From Utricularia gibba (taxonomy: Eukaryota > Streptophyta > Magnoliopsida > Lamiales > Lentibulariaceae), in assembly GCA_002189035.1 (NCBI GenBank), contig CM007990.1:682001-746000 (forward strand): a DNA stretch of 64,000 bases, in the 5' to 3' direction. The notes beneath the pieces were generated by a model. It was given only the letters and a program-made list of their open reading frames with translations, was not told the origin of the DNA and did not search any database. Positions 9,714 through 22,892 of the stretch are shown here, in pieces. A program made the position numbers and the translations under genes. How positions within the stretch are numbered: position 1 is the first letter of the stretch; the number at the start of each line of letters is the position of its first letter.

Positions 9714-12700
9714 TCAGTAATGGCTAGGCCGTCGCCGCCCAGAATCCGTTCTCATTCTCTTCACCGGATTTGCCCATCTCACAGAGCCACCTGTGCTGCT
9801 ACCTTGTTGGGGTGAGACGACATTCCACCCCTGTACTGCAGCAGCACTTTGGTGGCCTGATCCTACTGCATCCTTGCTGCCCGGAGTTCTAATGTTTCTG
9901 TTCAGCACCGTCGATGAAAGTGTGCTGACTGATCCCACTCCAGGTTTCAGGGATACCTTTTCACGGTCTTTCCTCTTCTTTTTGCAGACAACAAGTTCAC
10001 CAGGATGTGTGAAGGGTGGGCTGGCTGCATCCTGTTGGGTTAGCGTCCGGCTTCCAAGTTTTGTTTCCTTCTGAGTTGTTTGCACAGGCAATCGAGTTTG
10101 CGGCTTCGGAAAAGGGACATCACAGTTACCAGCTTCCACTTCCTTAACTGACTTCTGGCGCTTGCTTGATCCAGGTAGTATTCGCTTTGAAGAACCAGTG
10201 ATGCCTGTGCTGCCAACTGAACTGAAGAAGGAAAGAGAACCTTTGGCCTCTCGAAAGTCAGTATCAGGGAATGCAATATACAGTATGTCAAAGAAGAGGT
10301 CGTGAACTTTCTTGGCCTCGTCTCTAACCTGCATGTTATCATGGGAATGGAGTTAGCCACCTTAAAAAAGGAAAGAGAGATTAGAAGAGCAAGTTTAAAA
10401 CCTCGAAGGAGTAGCCATAATGCTGCATGCTACATTTCAACATGAACTGCACATCTGATACAACATCCATCACTCCAGAGTACTCAAATCTGTCAAGGCG
10501 CAAAAGGATCTTTCTTAAATCAACAAGGCTATCTCCAGATACACCTGTATTCTCAAATCTTTTCCAGAGCTGGGTTAGCAGTGGAACTATTTGGTGGCCT
10601 TCATGATCAATTCTTCTCTGGAGTCGACCAATAACATTCTTGCACTGCAACAGAAGATAAACAACAAGAAAGCTGTTAATCAAGACTATGCACACATGTA
10701 CTACTTGTATCTAACAATACAAGTACTACCTTTCGCTGAATGATTTCAGAGATCTTGGGAGTCCCACTCTTCGGCCCTTTGGGTCCTCTGCTATCAAGAC
10801 TTTCCATTGTGTGTTCAGCAGTATCCTCGGGTGGGTTTGACTTGCAGCTTATTCTGCCAGATTTAACTGAGCCCGGGGTAATGGATGCATTTTTCCTTGA
10901 CGAACTCCGTTTATTCTTTAAGGATGAATCAGCCCTCTCTGATTTTGAAGTACCAACATCACCATGAACTTTATGAGAATGGTCATTTCCTGCCATGGAT
11001 TTGTATTTGTATTCAGGATGGAATGCCATCGGAGAAGGATCAGCAGGACGCGGAGGTGACCTTTCGCTTGGCTTTTCCTCCACTTTCTCAACAGTTTGCC
11101 GTGGGCGAAGTCGAATACTTCGCTTGCGTCTTATCTTGGGCTGCACTACCTGTTCGTCTTCCCCCTCATCACGATCACGGTTCCAGCTACCAGAATGCTG
11201 CTGGTCAAACATAGAATCTCCAGACATAGCAATCTCCCCTTCTTCTAAATCATCAGTCTGGAAAAGAAGAACAGATTTGTATTAAGGTGGATTGTATGGT
11301 TCAGCAATATGGAAGCCATTAGTGAGAATAATTGCAGGCATACCAATTTCTTCGAACGGGAGTTTGACCTGTAATCTAAAGCAGAGAGCGATCCAAATTT
11401 CTGAGATGAGCCAGAAGGTGATACCACAGGCAGCATTTTTCTACTGTGGGATGAAGATCCAGTTGATCCTGCTTCATCCACAATACTGCTGTTCCTGGCC
11501 CTCGGCAAAGTTCCTTGATATTCATATGCCTCAGCAGAAACTGGGCCTTCTTCTTCTGACTGATCTTTGTCACCATGAGGGGCCTCACTGGAATCATCAT
11601 CATCTTCAAATTCCCCAACATCACCTTCTTCATGCACAGCGTACCCATTCCTGTCCTCTGAGCTCTCTTCCGAAAAATCTAAATTTTCATCATCCAATTC
11701 TGTATAGACTGGGGTTCTACTTTTGGGTCGCCCTCTCCTTCTCTCAGTCTCAGAAACCACTTCAGTTGAGCCTACTCCAATACTCCCTGCATATAAACTA
11801 TTCCTTGATGGCTTCTTTGACAAATTTGCAATTGCTGTATTCACTTCTTTGGTATTTGCACGAAGCCAGGATGGAACCTGATCATATGAAGTCATGTCAT
11901 CTGTCCAGTCAAGCTCTTCATCCATTTGATCAAAAAGCTCTACTTCCTCCTCACTCCTAGCAATCATGCGGTTCACTTCATGAAGTGAAGGAACATCATG
12001 AACAGTTTCTTGATATCTTTCTTCATCATGCAACAAGGTTTCTAATGTTAGACGCCTCTCCTCATGTGTGGTCCTCTGATCAAACCTCCCTGCATTAATG
12101 ACTTCATCAGCCATATCAATCTTGTACTGCTGGATATTATTGCGAATCAAACTCTCTATAGAACCCATGTACCGGTCCTTCCCTGCAAGATCATCATCCA
12201 AATCAACTACCCCTCTTCTCTTAAACTCATCTTCCTTCTGATGACTGGAAATCTTGTCAACCACAGCTTCCATATAGATCACCTTCACCTCCCTTGTCTG
12301 CCCAATGCGATGGGCACGAGCAACTGCCTGCTCCTCATTTTTGGGGTTTGGATCTGGATCATATATGATCACTGTGTCAGCAGACTGAAGATTAAGACCC
12401 CGGCCAGCAGCTCGGATGCTAAGCAAAAAAATAAAGCATTCTGTATCAGGGTCGTTGAAATCAACAATAGCTGATTCACGGTCTTCTAGACAGGTCATTC
12501 CATCGATTCTTCTAAATACAAGCCTTCGCCACTGTAAGTACTCTTCTACTATGTCAAGGAGTTTGGTCATAGTACTGAAGAGCAGTACTTTGTGTCCAGT
12601 TCGTTGAAGCTTGATCAGTATTCTATCGAGAACCCACATTTTCCCACATGATCTCACAAGAAAATCCTTGGACAGATCACTGAAATATGGATAATTGAGC

Positions 12701-15700
12701 AGAGGATGATTGCAGGCTTTTCTCAGCTCCATGCACCTATTGTTTAAAGTCTTGTAAGTCTTAGCCTGATAAATTGGATTCTTTTGAACCTTGCGCTGTT
12801 CATCTTCAGGATCAACCCTGAGGGTTCCAGTAGCCTTAATCCAATCATAAATGGCACTCTGTATTGCAGACATTCGACATTTCAAAACAATTGAAACCTG
12901 CATGCACAAGAAGAAATTAGTGGCAATCCTGGCCATTTGAAGTAAGCTGACTGTGACTGATTCGTACCTTTGGAGGAAGTGACCCTTCAACATCCTCGAC
13001 ACGACGCCTGAGCATGAAGGGCTCCAGAATTTGATGTAGCCTATGAATAATAATAACCTTTTTCTCTGTCTCAAGCCAATCATCTTCAGCATTGTGGCCT
13101 GGCCCTTCCTTTTGAAAGGGTTGAGAGAACCAATCATTAAATGCCTTTTTATTGTCAAATACTTCCGGAAGCAACAAGTTCAGAAGAGACCAAAGTTCCT
13201 TAAGGTCGTTCTGCAAATAAAGAGAAGCCTCATCATCATCATCTAAACAAGGATATGTACAATGCCTCAAAAAGCAAAATTGCAAAACATGGGGAATGAA
13301 TGGAATGACCAGGAAAAAGAACTAAGCCCGTGAGTATTCGTTGGAAACTATGATAAATACACATAAAATTCACAGAACAAGAGTTCTTTGAAATAGAAAT
13401 TCAGTAACACTGAAGCTTTAAATGAAGGTAGAAAAGAACTATGATTGAATGGTACTCTTTCAAAATAAACCACACCTGAATACTTCTTCCATCCAATACT
13501 AACATTTCTGTAGATAAATAAACAAACCTGCAACGGGGTCCCTGTGAGAAGCAAACGTCTTTGGCAACGATATCTGTCCAAATCACGTGCTAAAACTGAT
13601 TCCCTGTCCTTCATTCTCTGGGCTTCATCAATTATGATGTACTTCCAATCTACCTTTGAAAGCTTTGACCGATCATACATGATGAATTCATATGTTGTTA
13701 CAAGAACGTTGAATTTCATGGCCAAAACCTCCTACAGTGAAAAAATAAAAGGGGAAAAAAGTATTGTATTAAAGCACTCAGAAAGGCATGACTCTTAACT
13801 TCTGGTCAGCGTGTTACCTGGGAAAACAACTTTGACCTGTGGTCCTTCCCACCAACATAATATATACAGGAAACCGTTGGAAGCCAATTATGTAATTCAC
13901 TCTGTAATAGAACACAATAAGCATAAATGGAAAGTCGAGGACAACTTAGTAAGAGTAGGAAGTGGGACTACAAAGAGAAAATACCTTCCAGTTAACCAGA
14001 ACCGCATTAGGAACAATAATAAGATGGGGACCATAATTTCCTTTGAATTCCATTAAGTACGCAAACAAAGACATAACCTGAAAAATAATTAAATGAATCT
14101 CCTCAACAGACCACCGCAGCTATTCAGTAAATTAGTAAATAAAATTTATATGACCCACTAAACAGGAAAATAAATCGCAAATGACGCAGCATAATTCGAA
14201 ATCCTAGACCAAGGACTTGCCTGCACAGTCTTTCCGAGACCCATCTCATCAGCTAAGATTCCATTGAGTTTGTTATTGTACAAGGATAGCATCCACTGCA
14301 AACCAACCTGTGTGTGGCAATCAGCTTAGCATTCAACATTCATACATGCACAAGTTCCTGCACATCTTGAACATGCCAGAAAAGGCCGATCCATAATAGC
14401 AGACAGAAAAACATACGAGTTGATAATCTCTTAGTGTTCCAGCCCGCAACAATGATGGCTGCCTAACAACTCTTTCATTGACAGCGTGTGCAAGATGGTA
14501 ATACCTGATTGAAATAATTATAAAAAGAAAAAAATGTTAACAATGCCAATAATTAAAATTACAAAACCCATCCATTTCGGCGCACTCAAGCATCAGATCA
14601 TCAGATGTGCATACAAGGGTCATCAGATCAGCATTTCTGAAGTGTCACAAGCAATCCGGACACCAAATCGTTAAAGATCTCTATTTTAATGTTTATTTTC
14701 AACAAAATCTATGTCTGGTCATCTAAAAAACAGCACAGCACTACTTACTTGTTAACTGATGAACTATCCTTTGGTGCATTCATCTCTGAGAAACGATTCC
14801 TTATCATTACTTCTTCTCTGGCACAGGCTGCAGCAGCTCTCACTTCTTCTTCAGAGAGACCCTTTGAAGAAGAAGATATTTAAATTAGAAACACCACAAA
14901 ATGTAGGTTTAATCTACACATAGGGGATGAGACCTTGATATTTCAAGATAAGAATCATAAGGGAGATTCAGAGGACATTTCCATTCAAGAAGAAACAAGA
15001 GACATAACAGCAAACTTATGACAACAAATTTTATCACCAAAAATAATTGAGGATTCTCTTCATTTCTTAAGCATTGCTGATAACACAGCACTTATGCCAA
15101 CACTAGTGCACCATTGACAGAGAAGTAACGAGATAGAGAAGCAAAATAAAATAAATGCCTGTGCACGTGCTGCTGCAGCCGCAGCATTAGCAGTCTCCTC
15201 AACCTCCTGCTGGTTTTTCGCAGCAGTGATTTTGCTGCCCAATTTGTGAAGATAATCCTCAGTTTGGGTCAAAAATGAAGAAAGAACTGCATATCTTTCT
15301 GCAGCCTCTCCTGGAACATTAGTCTGTTGCTCCAGCAACATCTCTCGATATCTTTCCACATCATTATTCTTTAACGCCTCCATTCTCTTATTTCGATCAT
15401 CATCCTTGTTTTTTGAGAATTCCCTCAGCATCCTTTCATGGTATTTATGAACTCCCCTGTTTCGAGCGGTTCGGGCATCACGGATGGCCCAATGTGCTTC
15501 AAGAAGCTTCTTCCGCCATTGGAATACAGACTTCAGCTGCTTCTCCCGAGTGGCTTTCAAACTCGCCTGTGCTTGTCTGTTAAGCTCTTGACGCTGGCGC
15601 TCACATAGACGAATGAATTTCCTGTAAGGCCTATCAGGCATTGCCATGATTTCCTGTTGTTGCTGCTCAATCTCATCCCTCAAACGTGCCTGCAACTCTA

Positions 15701-18368
15701 CAAGCTGGAGTTTTTTTGATTCGATTTGCAGGCGCATGACTAAATCTGGTCTAATCCTCTTCCTTTCCAAATTCACAGCAAGTATCCTATCAATCTTCTG
15801 TATCTTCTCTTGTCTTTTTCTTTTACGGACAACATCAATTCCACCAGCAAAGAGGTCTGTAATATCATATGCTAAAGTCAAGTTACTGTTACTGTTCATC
15901 AGTGACGGCCCAAGAGCCTCATGCTTACGTGTGAAGACAGGGAAATCAAATAAAGGTCCGTGATACTTTCTTGTGGGGCATTTTCCTTTGCCTGTGGTGA
16001 ATTACTTGGTTGGATGGGTTTGTTAACCTGCATGGGATCAGAGGTGCTTGGCGGTTGAGATATTTCCTTACCTTTTCCCATGCTAGCATCAACCTTGACA
16101 AGAAATTCTTGGTTTCCTGGTTCAGTTTCAGGGTCAGATTTTACATTTCTACCTTGCCCTTCTTGCTCAATTTTTCCCGGAGGAGTTAAAAGCCTCAGGC
16201 TGTTTGCTGATGAATTTGAAACCTGTGCATTCATGGGCATTGCAGAACCCCTATCATCTCCTGAGGCTTCTTCCATTGAAATATTTACATTACGTGCTGA
16301 TTTCCCCAAGAGAAACCCCTTCTCACTTGACTCCATATCTCTTGCATTATCATCTTTAATTTCCCCAGCACACTTAACCTTACTAATCATGGATGAAGAT
16401 GACACTGCAGGTAGCGTCTGCACATCCAAAGGTGGGGGGCAATTGATTGAAGCAGCTCACGTGGTAAAGTTCCATCTCCTTTCTGAAAGACAATTAAAAA
16501 TGAAGTCAAATCAGGATGGCACTGCTGCACTCAACCAAAACATCAATATGCAAACCTTCAAACGCCTGAATGCAAGTATCTGCGCCTTAAGAACATGCAA
16601 TTGCTGCTTGGTAAATCCAGCATGTGATTTTTGAATCTGTCCAATAGGCCCTTGCGATGTTGTAGGGTAACCAACATGCCCCTCATTATATGGAGCCATA
16701 GATTGGGAAGGTGACTCATTCGTCAGTCTTCCATTGGGTGGCTGAGAAGCTTCTATTAGAGTGGATGGATTTTTTGAATGTGAAACCTCAATCCGATGAT
16801 TTAAGTTGGTTGAACCTAGAGAAGGACTCATGTGAGGCATTCCGTGGCCATGTATGGTGGACTGCCTTGAGAGCAATGGTTTATCCCTCATATGCGCAGA
16901 AAACTGTTGCACATGATGGTTGCTAGGACTGTTAGTCACAGTGACACTCGAAGGCACACCAAGGCTGCTTGGTGTAAGTGTCTGCCTTGTTTTAGAAGAT
17001 CCTGATTGACCTGATATGTCACTAGAAGAATGACCACGGGGTGAGCCTTCATTTCCTAGCATTGGTGAGGCAACATGCTGCTTGGAAAAAGATCCAGATT
17101 GAATACCAGGAGTATTCTCGCTCAGATCTTGGTGAGAAATCATCCTAGACTGCATGAATGGGGTTAGCTGTGAGAAAACATTTGCATTTGCAGGATTTGA
17201 CAGATCAATATTACGATCAAGAGCTAATGCTTGAATGGCCTGCATCTGTGAGGCCATAATCAAGTTATTTGACATGTTCATCACATTTTGCTGAGCTTGT
17301 TGCCCAGCATTTGTGCAGATGGGACTGACTGGCCAATTGCAGGATGATTGAGTTTTGAATCAGTTCGCTCTTCTGGATGAGTCCACCGACTCTGATCATC
17401 CAGTCTATCACTCTGTGCCACTTGCTCCAAATACTTCTTGGATGAAAGCTGAGCCTGATTTGATGCTGGAAAAGAAACAAGCTCATCCGTCTTCATATTT
17501 GATAGCCGTACATCTTGATCTTTACCAATAGATCCAAAGGCTTCAGGTCTCAGTTGTTGCTGAGATTGCATTCCCAAAAATGATTTCTGTTGGGTAGACG
17601 GAAAAGCATATTGCAAATAAGCCTGTTGCATAGAATTCAACGTCTGTGGCTCAACACCTTGACTCCTAATGTGACCTTGCTCTGGAATATTAGGAGATCC
17701 ATGCTGGGACAAATCAATAAAATTTCGAGCTTGCTGAGGAAGTTGCATCGAGCCAGACACAGCAGCAAAATTTGGCATTCCATGGATGCCGTGAACGCTA
17801 CCAGTCGGGTAGGATAAAAGAGAGTCATTTGATTCAGGCCTCCTCAGGAACTGCTGTGGCATCGGCTGCAAATGACAGTAGAAATCTGAATTTTATAAAA
17901 AAAATAACGTAAAGCAAGAAGTTTCTGATGAAAATGTTTCCAAACAGTAGCAATACGTACAATAATCATCAATTTCCAACAAAAAAAATACGCATAAAGT
18001 CTAAGGAAATCACATCTACATTTCCAAATTACGCATAATATAAAACTTTGTATGCAAAATCAACCAGCAAAGCAAGCAAGCATTGCAAGGGAAATAAGCT
18101 GTTGACATAGAAAGCGCGACATAATCAAACCAAGCAGCATGCGCTGAAAATACAACGAACAAAACACAAAGTAAAAGTAACAGAGAGATAACGAAAAAAT
18201 ACGAACCTGTCTTAGCTGCTGTTGCTGCAGCTGCTGTCTCTGTGGCTTCTGATCAAAAGCTGACACGGCAGAGGATGACGATGATGGTGAAGCAGAAGCA
18301 GATGCAGCCGAATTACGTCCATGTCCACCGGGACCTCCAACTTGTTGGTGCCCGACCCCTGACTGCAT
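9714..18368 (-). CDS. BRM: BRAHMA (BRM) SWI/SNF chromatin-remodelling ATPase (three apparent frameshifts)
   Basis: This is the catalytic ATPase of plant SWI/SNF (BAF-type) complexes, which slides or evicts nucleosomes and opposes Polycomb silencing. The coding exons are 18368-18207, 17865-16556, 16482-15159, 14861-14749, 14504-14417, 14307-14221, 14077-13985, 13901-13818, 13731-13528, 13210-12968, 12897-11344, 11257-10730, 10644-10402 and 10328-9714. They give about 2216 residues. Domains in order: Gln/Ser-rich N-terminus; QLQ-like [16 protein letters not shown] region ([16 protein letters not shown]); SNF2 ATPase with [11 protein letters not shown] (Walker A), IIDEAQRMK (DEAQ box) and LLLTGTPLQ; helicase C with [14 protein letters not shown] and [14 protein letters not shown]-hook-like basic segment ([10 protein letters not shown]); C-terminal bromodomain (VIGRLQRRI...[15 protein letters not shown]). 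Frame breaks at plus-strand 17303-17305, 16434-16439 and 15975-15978; each is repaired by one base. Introns 3 and 6 start with GC. Confidence 0.95.
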
Positions 18369-19130
18369 ACGTGTACTTACCAGAAAAGGCCCAAAGCAAG
18401 AATCTTTTGAAATTGGTAAAGTAATCAAGCTGCAAAGATACAGATTTCAGTCCTATCCTTCCAAATAATTGAATGCTTGAGGATCACACTGGTGCTTTCC
18501 ACCAGCTGGGGCATCCCGTCAACAAGAGAGGCAAAAAAAACACTACACCATGCTCACTCAGACCAGTGGAAACAGTTGAAAGACTCCGAAATCACACGCC
18601 ACCAAGCACTAGATTTTCGAAATTCCCAGCAAAATCCTCAAACCCCATCTCTGAAAAGGGACGAAAATAGCAACCAGATCAACGGATTTCAGGAACTTGC
18701 TTATAATGGAGCTGGAAACGGCGTCCGTACCTCCCTACCCCAAAACAATTATTCCGTAGAAAAGACAGGCTAAATCCAATCAAATCCTATTTCCTCTCAA
18801 AAAAATCCAAAACCGAAAAGGCGGCTTCGCAAACTAATTGATAAGGACAAGGTAGATCCAATGGACGGCGACTGTCCGAACAAGCCGGAGGAATCCCGCA
18901 CCTCAAATTTTCCCTTCACCCGAAGTGTGCTCGAGGTTGGGGCACTGATTCATTTATACTCTTATTTGGAAATATTTATTTATTTATTGGTAATTATGAT
19001 TTTATTTTTATTCATTAAAAAAATCGATCAATGTAATGGGAAATTTAAATGGCCCTGAGATAGGCCCAATAAGTAATGGTGTAGGCCCATTATCTATGAA
19101 ACAGAGAGGCCAATATTAGTCTCGTCTTCG
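18369..19130. promoter_or_regulatory. BRAHMA 5' region with site II cluster
   Basis: This region lies upstream of the BRM start. It is probably 5' leader up to about 18900, then AT-rich promoter. At 19054-19136 there are four GGCCC(A/T)-type site II elements within about 85 bp. These face a transcribed-looking stretch to the right, so the promoter may be bidirectional. Confidence 0.45.
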
Positions 19131-19589
19131 GCCCAATATCATCATACAAATTTCTGTCGTTTCGAAGTTCCTCCATCTCCGTCTGCACTCTCAGAACGTG
19201 ACTCCTTGGTCCGGTTTGTCGACGTGAGTAGAGCTGGATTGATGCAAGACTGGTTACTTCTTCTCGTATTTCGGATCTCGATCGGTGTGCGCTGCGTGAT
19301 CTCAAGTGTTGAATTGCTACATGTTCGCGTTTACTCATTTTGCTCAATGTCTTATGTGTTAGGATTCGTATACAGTGATGTGGATGGACTTTAGGTCGGA
19401 CGATTTCATTTAGCATTTTTAAGATTCGTTTCTTCCTGCTATTTGGGAATGTTTCATTCGAGTAGGGTTTGCTGCGTTCTTTCTGATTAGGATATGATGA
19501 CCACGTTGATGCTGTCCTTTTGATTGCTGTTAAGGCTATTATTTTCCTGCCCTGAAGTTTGTTTTTGAGTATCTGGTATCATGCATATG

Positions 19590-20070
19590 CATATTCAGAC
19601 GGCAGCAACCCAGGTTCAACTGTGAGAAGGGCAATCAATTTGGATTGTTTACAAATGGGAATGTCTCACCTCATCAACCTGAAATGTGGTCACTGGCCTC
19701 CCTCGCCGGTAAATGCATTTCAAACTTGTTCATCAGCCGTAGTTTGCTAAGCCTGGTGATTGTGGTTCGCATTATTTCCCTTAATATGCTTCTTTGTGCA
19801 TTAGTGAAATCCCATCGCAGTATAGCTGCTGTATTGCAACTCGTTCTGACTAGATGTGGTATACGAATGACCTTATAGGGCAATCAGTTGGGTCACTTTT
19901 GTTTGCTGTATTTTCTGTGGTTATCTCCTTCTTCAGGTCATTCAGTGGCTTCCCCTGTTGCCCCCTTTTTACTTTTTCTGGTTTCTTTCTCTTTTCTTGC
20001 AGGCTTTGTACTCCAAGAACCAGGCAACCAGTATCCAACTGAACAGGGCGGTGGCGCCGGAAGGAAATAA
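19590..20070 (+). other. Weak candidate: spliced small gene of unknown function
   Basis: Two exon-like blocks could join: one ending at the donor G|GTAAAT at 19708/19709 and one starting at 20003 after a long pyrimidine tract and TTGCAG. Their phases match and give a peptide ending LASLAGFVLQEPGNQYPTEQ followed by a short basic Gly-rich tail and TAA at 20068-20070. Upstream, a 5' exon ending near 19223 (TCGAC|GTGAGT) is also in phase but contains no ATG, so the first start would be the ATG at 19685 (about 30 residues). I recognise no family. It may be a non-coding transcript or, given the local base losses, a damaged gene. Confidence 0.22.
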
Positions 20071-20215
20071 CTACTCGTAGCAAACTAAGAGGAAGCGAAT
20101 AATTCAGGGAGTGGATGCCAACTGGAAATTCGTCACGCGAGTAGGAATAATAACAGCAGCCACACACACACAGATACAAACAGTGGGCATCACTAGGTAA
20201 AAGCACACAGATTCA

Positions 20216-21314
20216 TCAGTTGCTGCTCCTGAAAGGTATGGCCCTGATCACAACTTGGTGGTACAGAGCAGCAATGGCGGCTCCGATAAAAGGTCCGACC
20301 CAGAAAACCCACTGTAGAAGGAGAAAACAAGCCGTCATCGCATTATAGAGGTCTAGATTTTACCGTGCCTGAAGATGCGGCGAAAAAAACTGACGAGTTC
20401 TGCTTACATGGTTATGCCAGGCTGCGGGTGAATTGTACACCATGGCGGCGCCGAGGCTACGAGCGGGGTTGATTCCGGTGCCGGTGATCGGGATTGTGGC
20501 CAAATGAACAAGGAAAACGGCGAATCCAATGGGGAGTGGAGCCAAAATCTACGAATTATCCAGCACTCAAATTCCGGGTTTCTGTGGAAAAATGTAGAGA
20601 CGAAGAGCAGGGGAGCAGGAGAGTTCTTACGGGACATGGGAGTCTCTGGCGCTCCTCTTTGCATCAGTCGCGGAGAAAACGGTGTAAACGAGGACGAAAG
20701 TGCCGATAATCTCAGCGCCGAGGCCTTGGCCAATGTTGAACCCAGTAGCGATGGCGTTCGCGCCCCCGCCTTGACTTTGGTACAGCTCCGGCGAGAATCC
20801 TTTCACAACTCCGGCACCCGCGGCGGCGCCGAGGACCTGCGCGATTATGTAGAAAATCGCCCTCGTCAGGGACAGCTTCCGCGCCAAGAACAAACCCAGC
20901 GTCACAGCGGGATTTATATGTCCTCCTGAAACACCACAACAGATAAAAACCGCGAAGACGAAAGGAGATCTGGGTTTCTGGAAATGCACCAGAAATTCCA
21001 GCAGTGCTGTAAACGAGAGCAAAGATGGCGCCGCCAAACGCCCAAGCAATCCCCTGAACTCCAACCGTGGCGCATTTGTTGGGAGATTTCTTAAACCCCA
21101 TCACTGTCAAGATCGTGATGTAGAGAAACAAGAAAGTGGCGACGAACTCCGCGATTCCAGCTCTCCAAAACGACCATGACTTGATCTCTCCGGCCTCGAA
21201 CAGCGGCGCCGGCGGCGGCTCCCTGTAGTCCTTCGTCTGGGCGGAGGTCCCCAGCGGCTGACGCTCGGAAAACTTGTTCGCCCCGAGCTTCACATCCTCC
21301 TCTTTACCCTCCAT
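20216..21314 (-). CDS. PIP1: Plasma membrane aquaporin PIP1 (one apparent indel at a splice donor)
   Basis: A six-helix MIP channel of the plasma membrane that carries water (and CO2 in some PIP1 members), often as a heterotetramer with PIP2. Exons are 21314-20990, 20925-20631, 20548-20408 and 20311-20216. The PIP1-type N-terminus ([20 protein letters not shown]) is followed by both NPA motifs ([10 protein letters not shown] and [13 protein letters not shown]), ARDSHVP in loop D and the short C-terminus AIPFRSSN. The phase across intron 2 only works if the exon ends GTC CCC and not GTC CC, meaning one C is missing at plus-strand GGG 20631-20633. With it the protein is 285 residues, the PIP1 norm. 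Promoter ABRE-like elements are listed separately. PIP1 rather than PIP2 is certain from both termini; the exact paralogue is not. Confidence 0.95.
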
Positions 21315-21544
21315 TATTCTCTCTCAATCTCCTCGGCCTCTCACGGGATGTGAGTGAACAAAAAGGATTCAGAAAAAATATAGCTTGCATGTTTCTGACT
21401 AACCAGCCCCTGCACTTCTCACAATTACAGATTGGCCCCATACGCTTCCATCGGATTCTTTTTACATCTAGAATTTGAATTTCTTTAATTCCAAATATGG
21501 ATAAGCTCTGACACCAAGGACCAATCTGCAAATAATAGAGAAGA

Positions 21545-21795
21545 TGACGTGGCACCACGGTTTTTCGAAAACGCAGTGGGAGCACGTCACATGATCTGGG
21601 GCCCCCGGAGGCACGTGGCTTCGTTCCTTCGCTGGCGCCAATTGTCGATAAGCTATTTTTCTTTTCCTTTTTTTTAAAAAAAATTTTGCTTTAATTATTT
21701 TATCACGAACAAACAAAAATAACAGTTCCCCTATAAAGTAAAGTGATTTTGGCACATGGGGCCCAGCCCATGTGAGCTGGCAATAAACACGTGTA
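21545..21795 (-). promoter_or_regulatory. ACGT (ABRE/G-box-like) elements upstream of PIP1
   Basis: About 230-480 bp upstream of the PIP1 start there are three ACGT-core elements: TGACGTGGCA near 21545, GCACGTGGCT at 21611-21620 and ACACGTGT near 21788. ACGTGGC is the classical ABA-responsive core bound by bZIP factors, and clusters are typical of drought/ABA-regulated promoters. Function is inferred from motif and position only. Confidence 0.45.
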
Positions 21796-21799
21796 AAAT

Positions 21800-22892
21800 T
21801 ACAATTATGCACATATTAACATAAAAACTTAATTGACTGTTTTATCATGCACTGCACATGGACACTATTGTAAATAAACCAAATCAACTGCAAAGTAAAA
21901 TCCAATTTAATCTAATGTTGTTTCGCATTTGAAACATTCGTTGTGAATCAGTAAAAACCACGAATTGAGAATTCGGATTTTAACAAACATCAGTACTCTA
22001 CATATGAATGGCTTTAACTAGTGTGAAAAATGTGATATGCTAGTCTTACAAGCAAGGAATGTAGTGCTCTATACTAAAGCAATGTCCCATTTGTCTCCTA
22101 CTTTTTGTATTATTTTTGTAATGAGAATTAAAAAAAAAAGATTTATTAAAGCGGGTCGTCCGTACATCCTCATTGAGTCCAGCCCAGAGCTCAAATTGGG
22201 CCGATTCATAGGGCGATATTTGTTGGGCTGTTGATCCACATTCCGCAGCCTTGAAATAAATATTACATTATATTTGCATTAATTAATTTATTACGCGGTT
22301 TATTTTAATTTGAATGATGTCTGAAAATATAAAACGAATTTTATCACGCGAAAGCCGTTGTTCTAAATTCTGTCCATCCGCTTTGCGTCCGGTTTCCCGC
22401 GTTTCCTGCCCCGCTCGCGATTTTACGAATCATTCGTCAAGGTTCAAGAGGATTAGCACAGGTTTGGGTCTCAGCGAGATTTGATATATGGCCGTGTCTG
22501 CATTTACAGGTTCGCACCATCTCCTTGTTGTACCCTGTGTCGCATTGTGTGCTATTTGTTTTTTTTTTTTTTTTTTGTTGCGCTGCATTTTCATGTTGGG
22601 TGTTTATTGGTGTTGGCTTTGGAAAGGAATTGAGTGATTCTTTGAGGACTACTAGGGTTTATCTGAGCCATAATTTTATGATTCTTTGACTCCAGATGCA
22701 TTTTCGTTATTTTTTCTCGTTTTGTGATGGAGTGGAGGGCGTAGTTGACCTAATTTTGTTGGCATTTTTCCTATTTTTGCCAGTGGACCTTTCTGGTGGT
22801 TTGTATAATTATTTTGCTTGTTTCTTCCACAGATATACACGGTTGTGATCATTATTTCTGTTTTTTGGCATCTCCTTAGTATCTTCAGTCAA
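21800..22892. other. Intergenic region and leader of the SKP1-like relic
   Basis: AT-rich spacer with site II-like GGGCC/TGGGCT motifs at about 22175-22235. An exon-like leader near 22400-22510 follows; it contains ATG GCC GTG and ends ACAG|GTTCGC. This looks like the surviving promoter and 5' leader of the truncated gene at 22893. Confidence 0.4.

Noticed and set aside
10995..12474. Several plus-strand open frames of 96-222 codons across BRAHMA exon 11 and 12
   Set aside because: They are reverse-strand shadows of strongly conserved BRM coding sequence.
16434..17305. Reading BRAHMA as a pseudogene
   Set aside because: All breaks are one-base G/C run losses with full conservation on both sides and intact splice sites.
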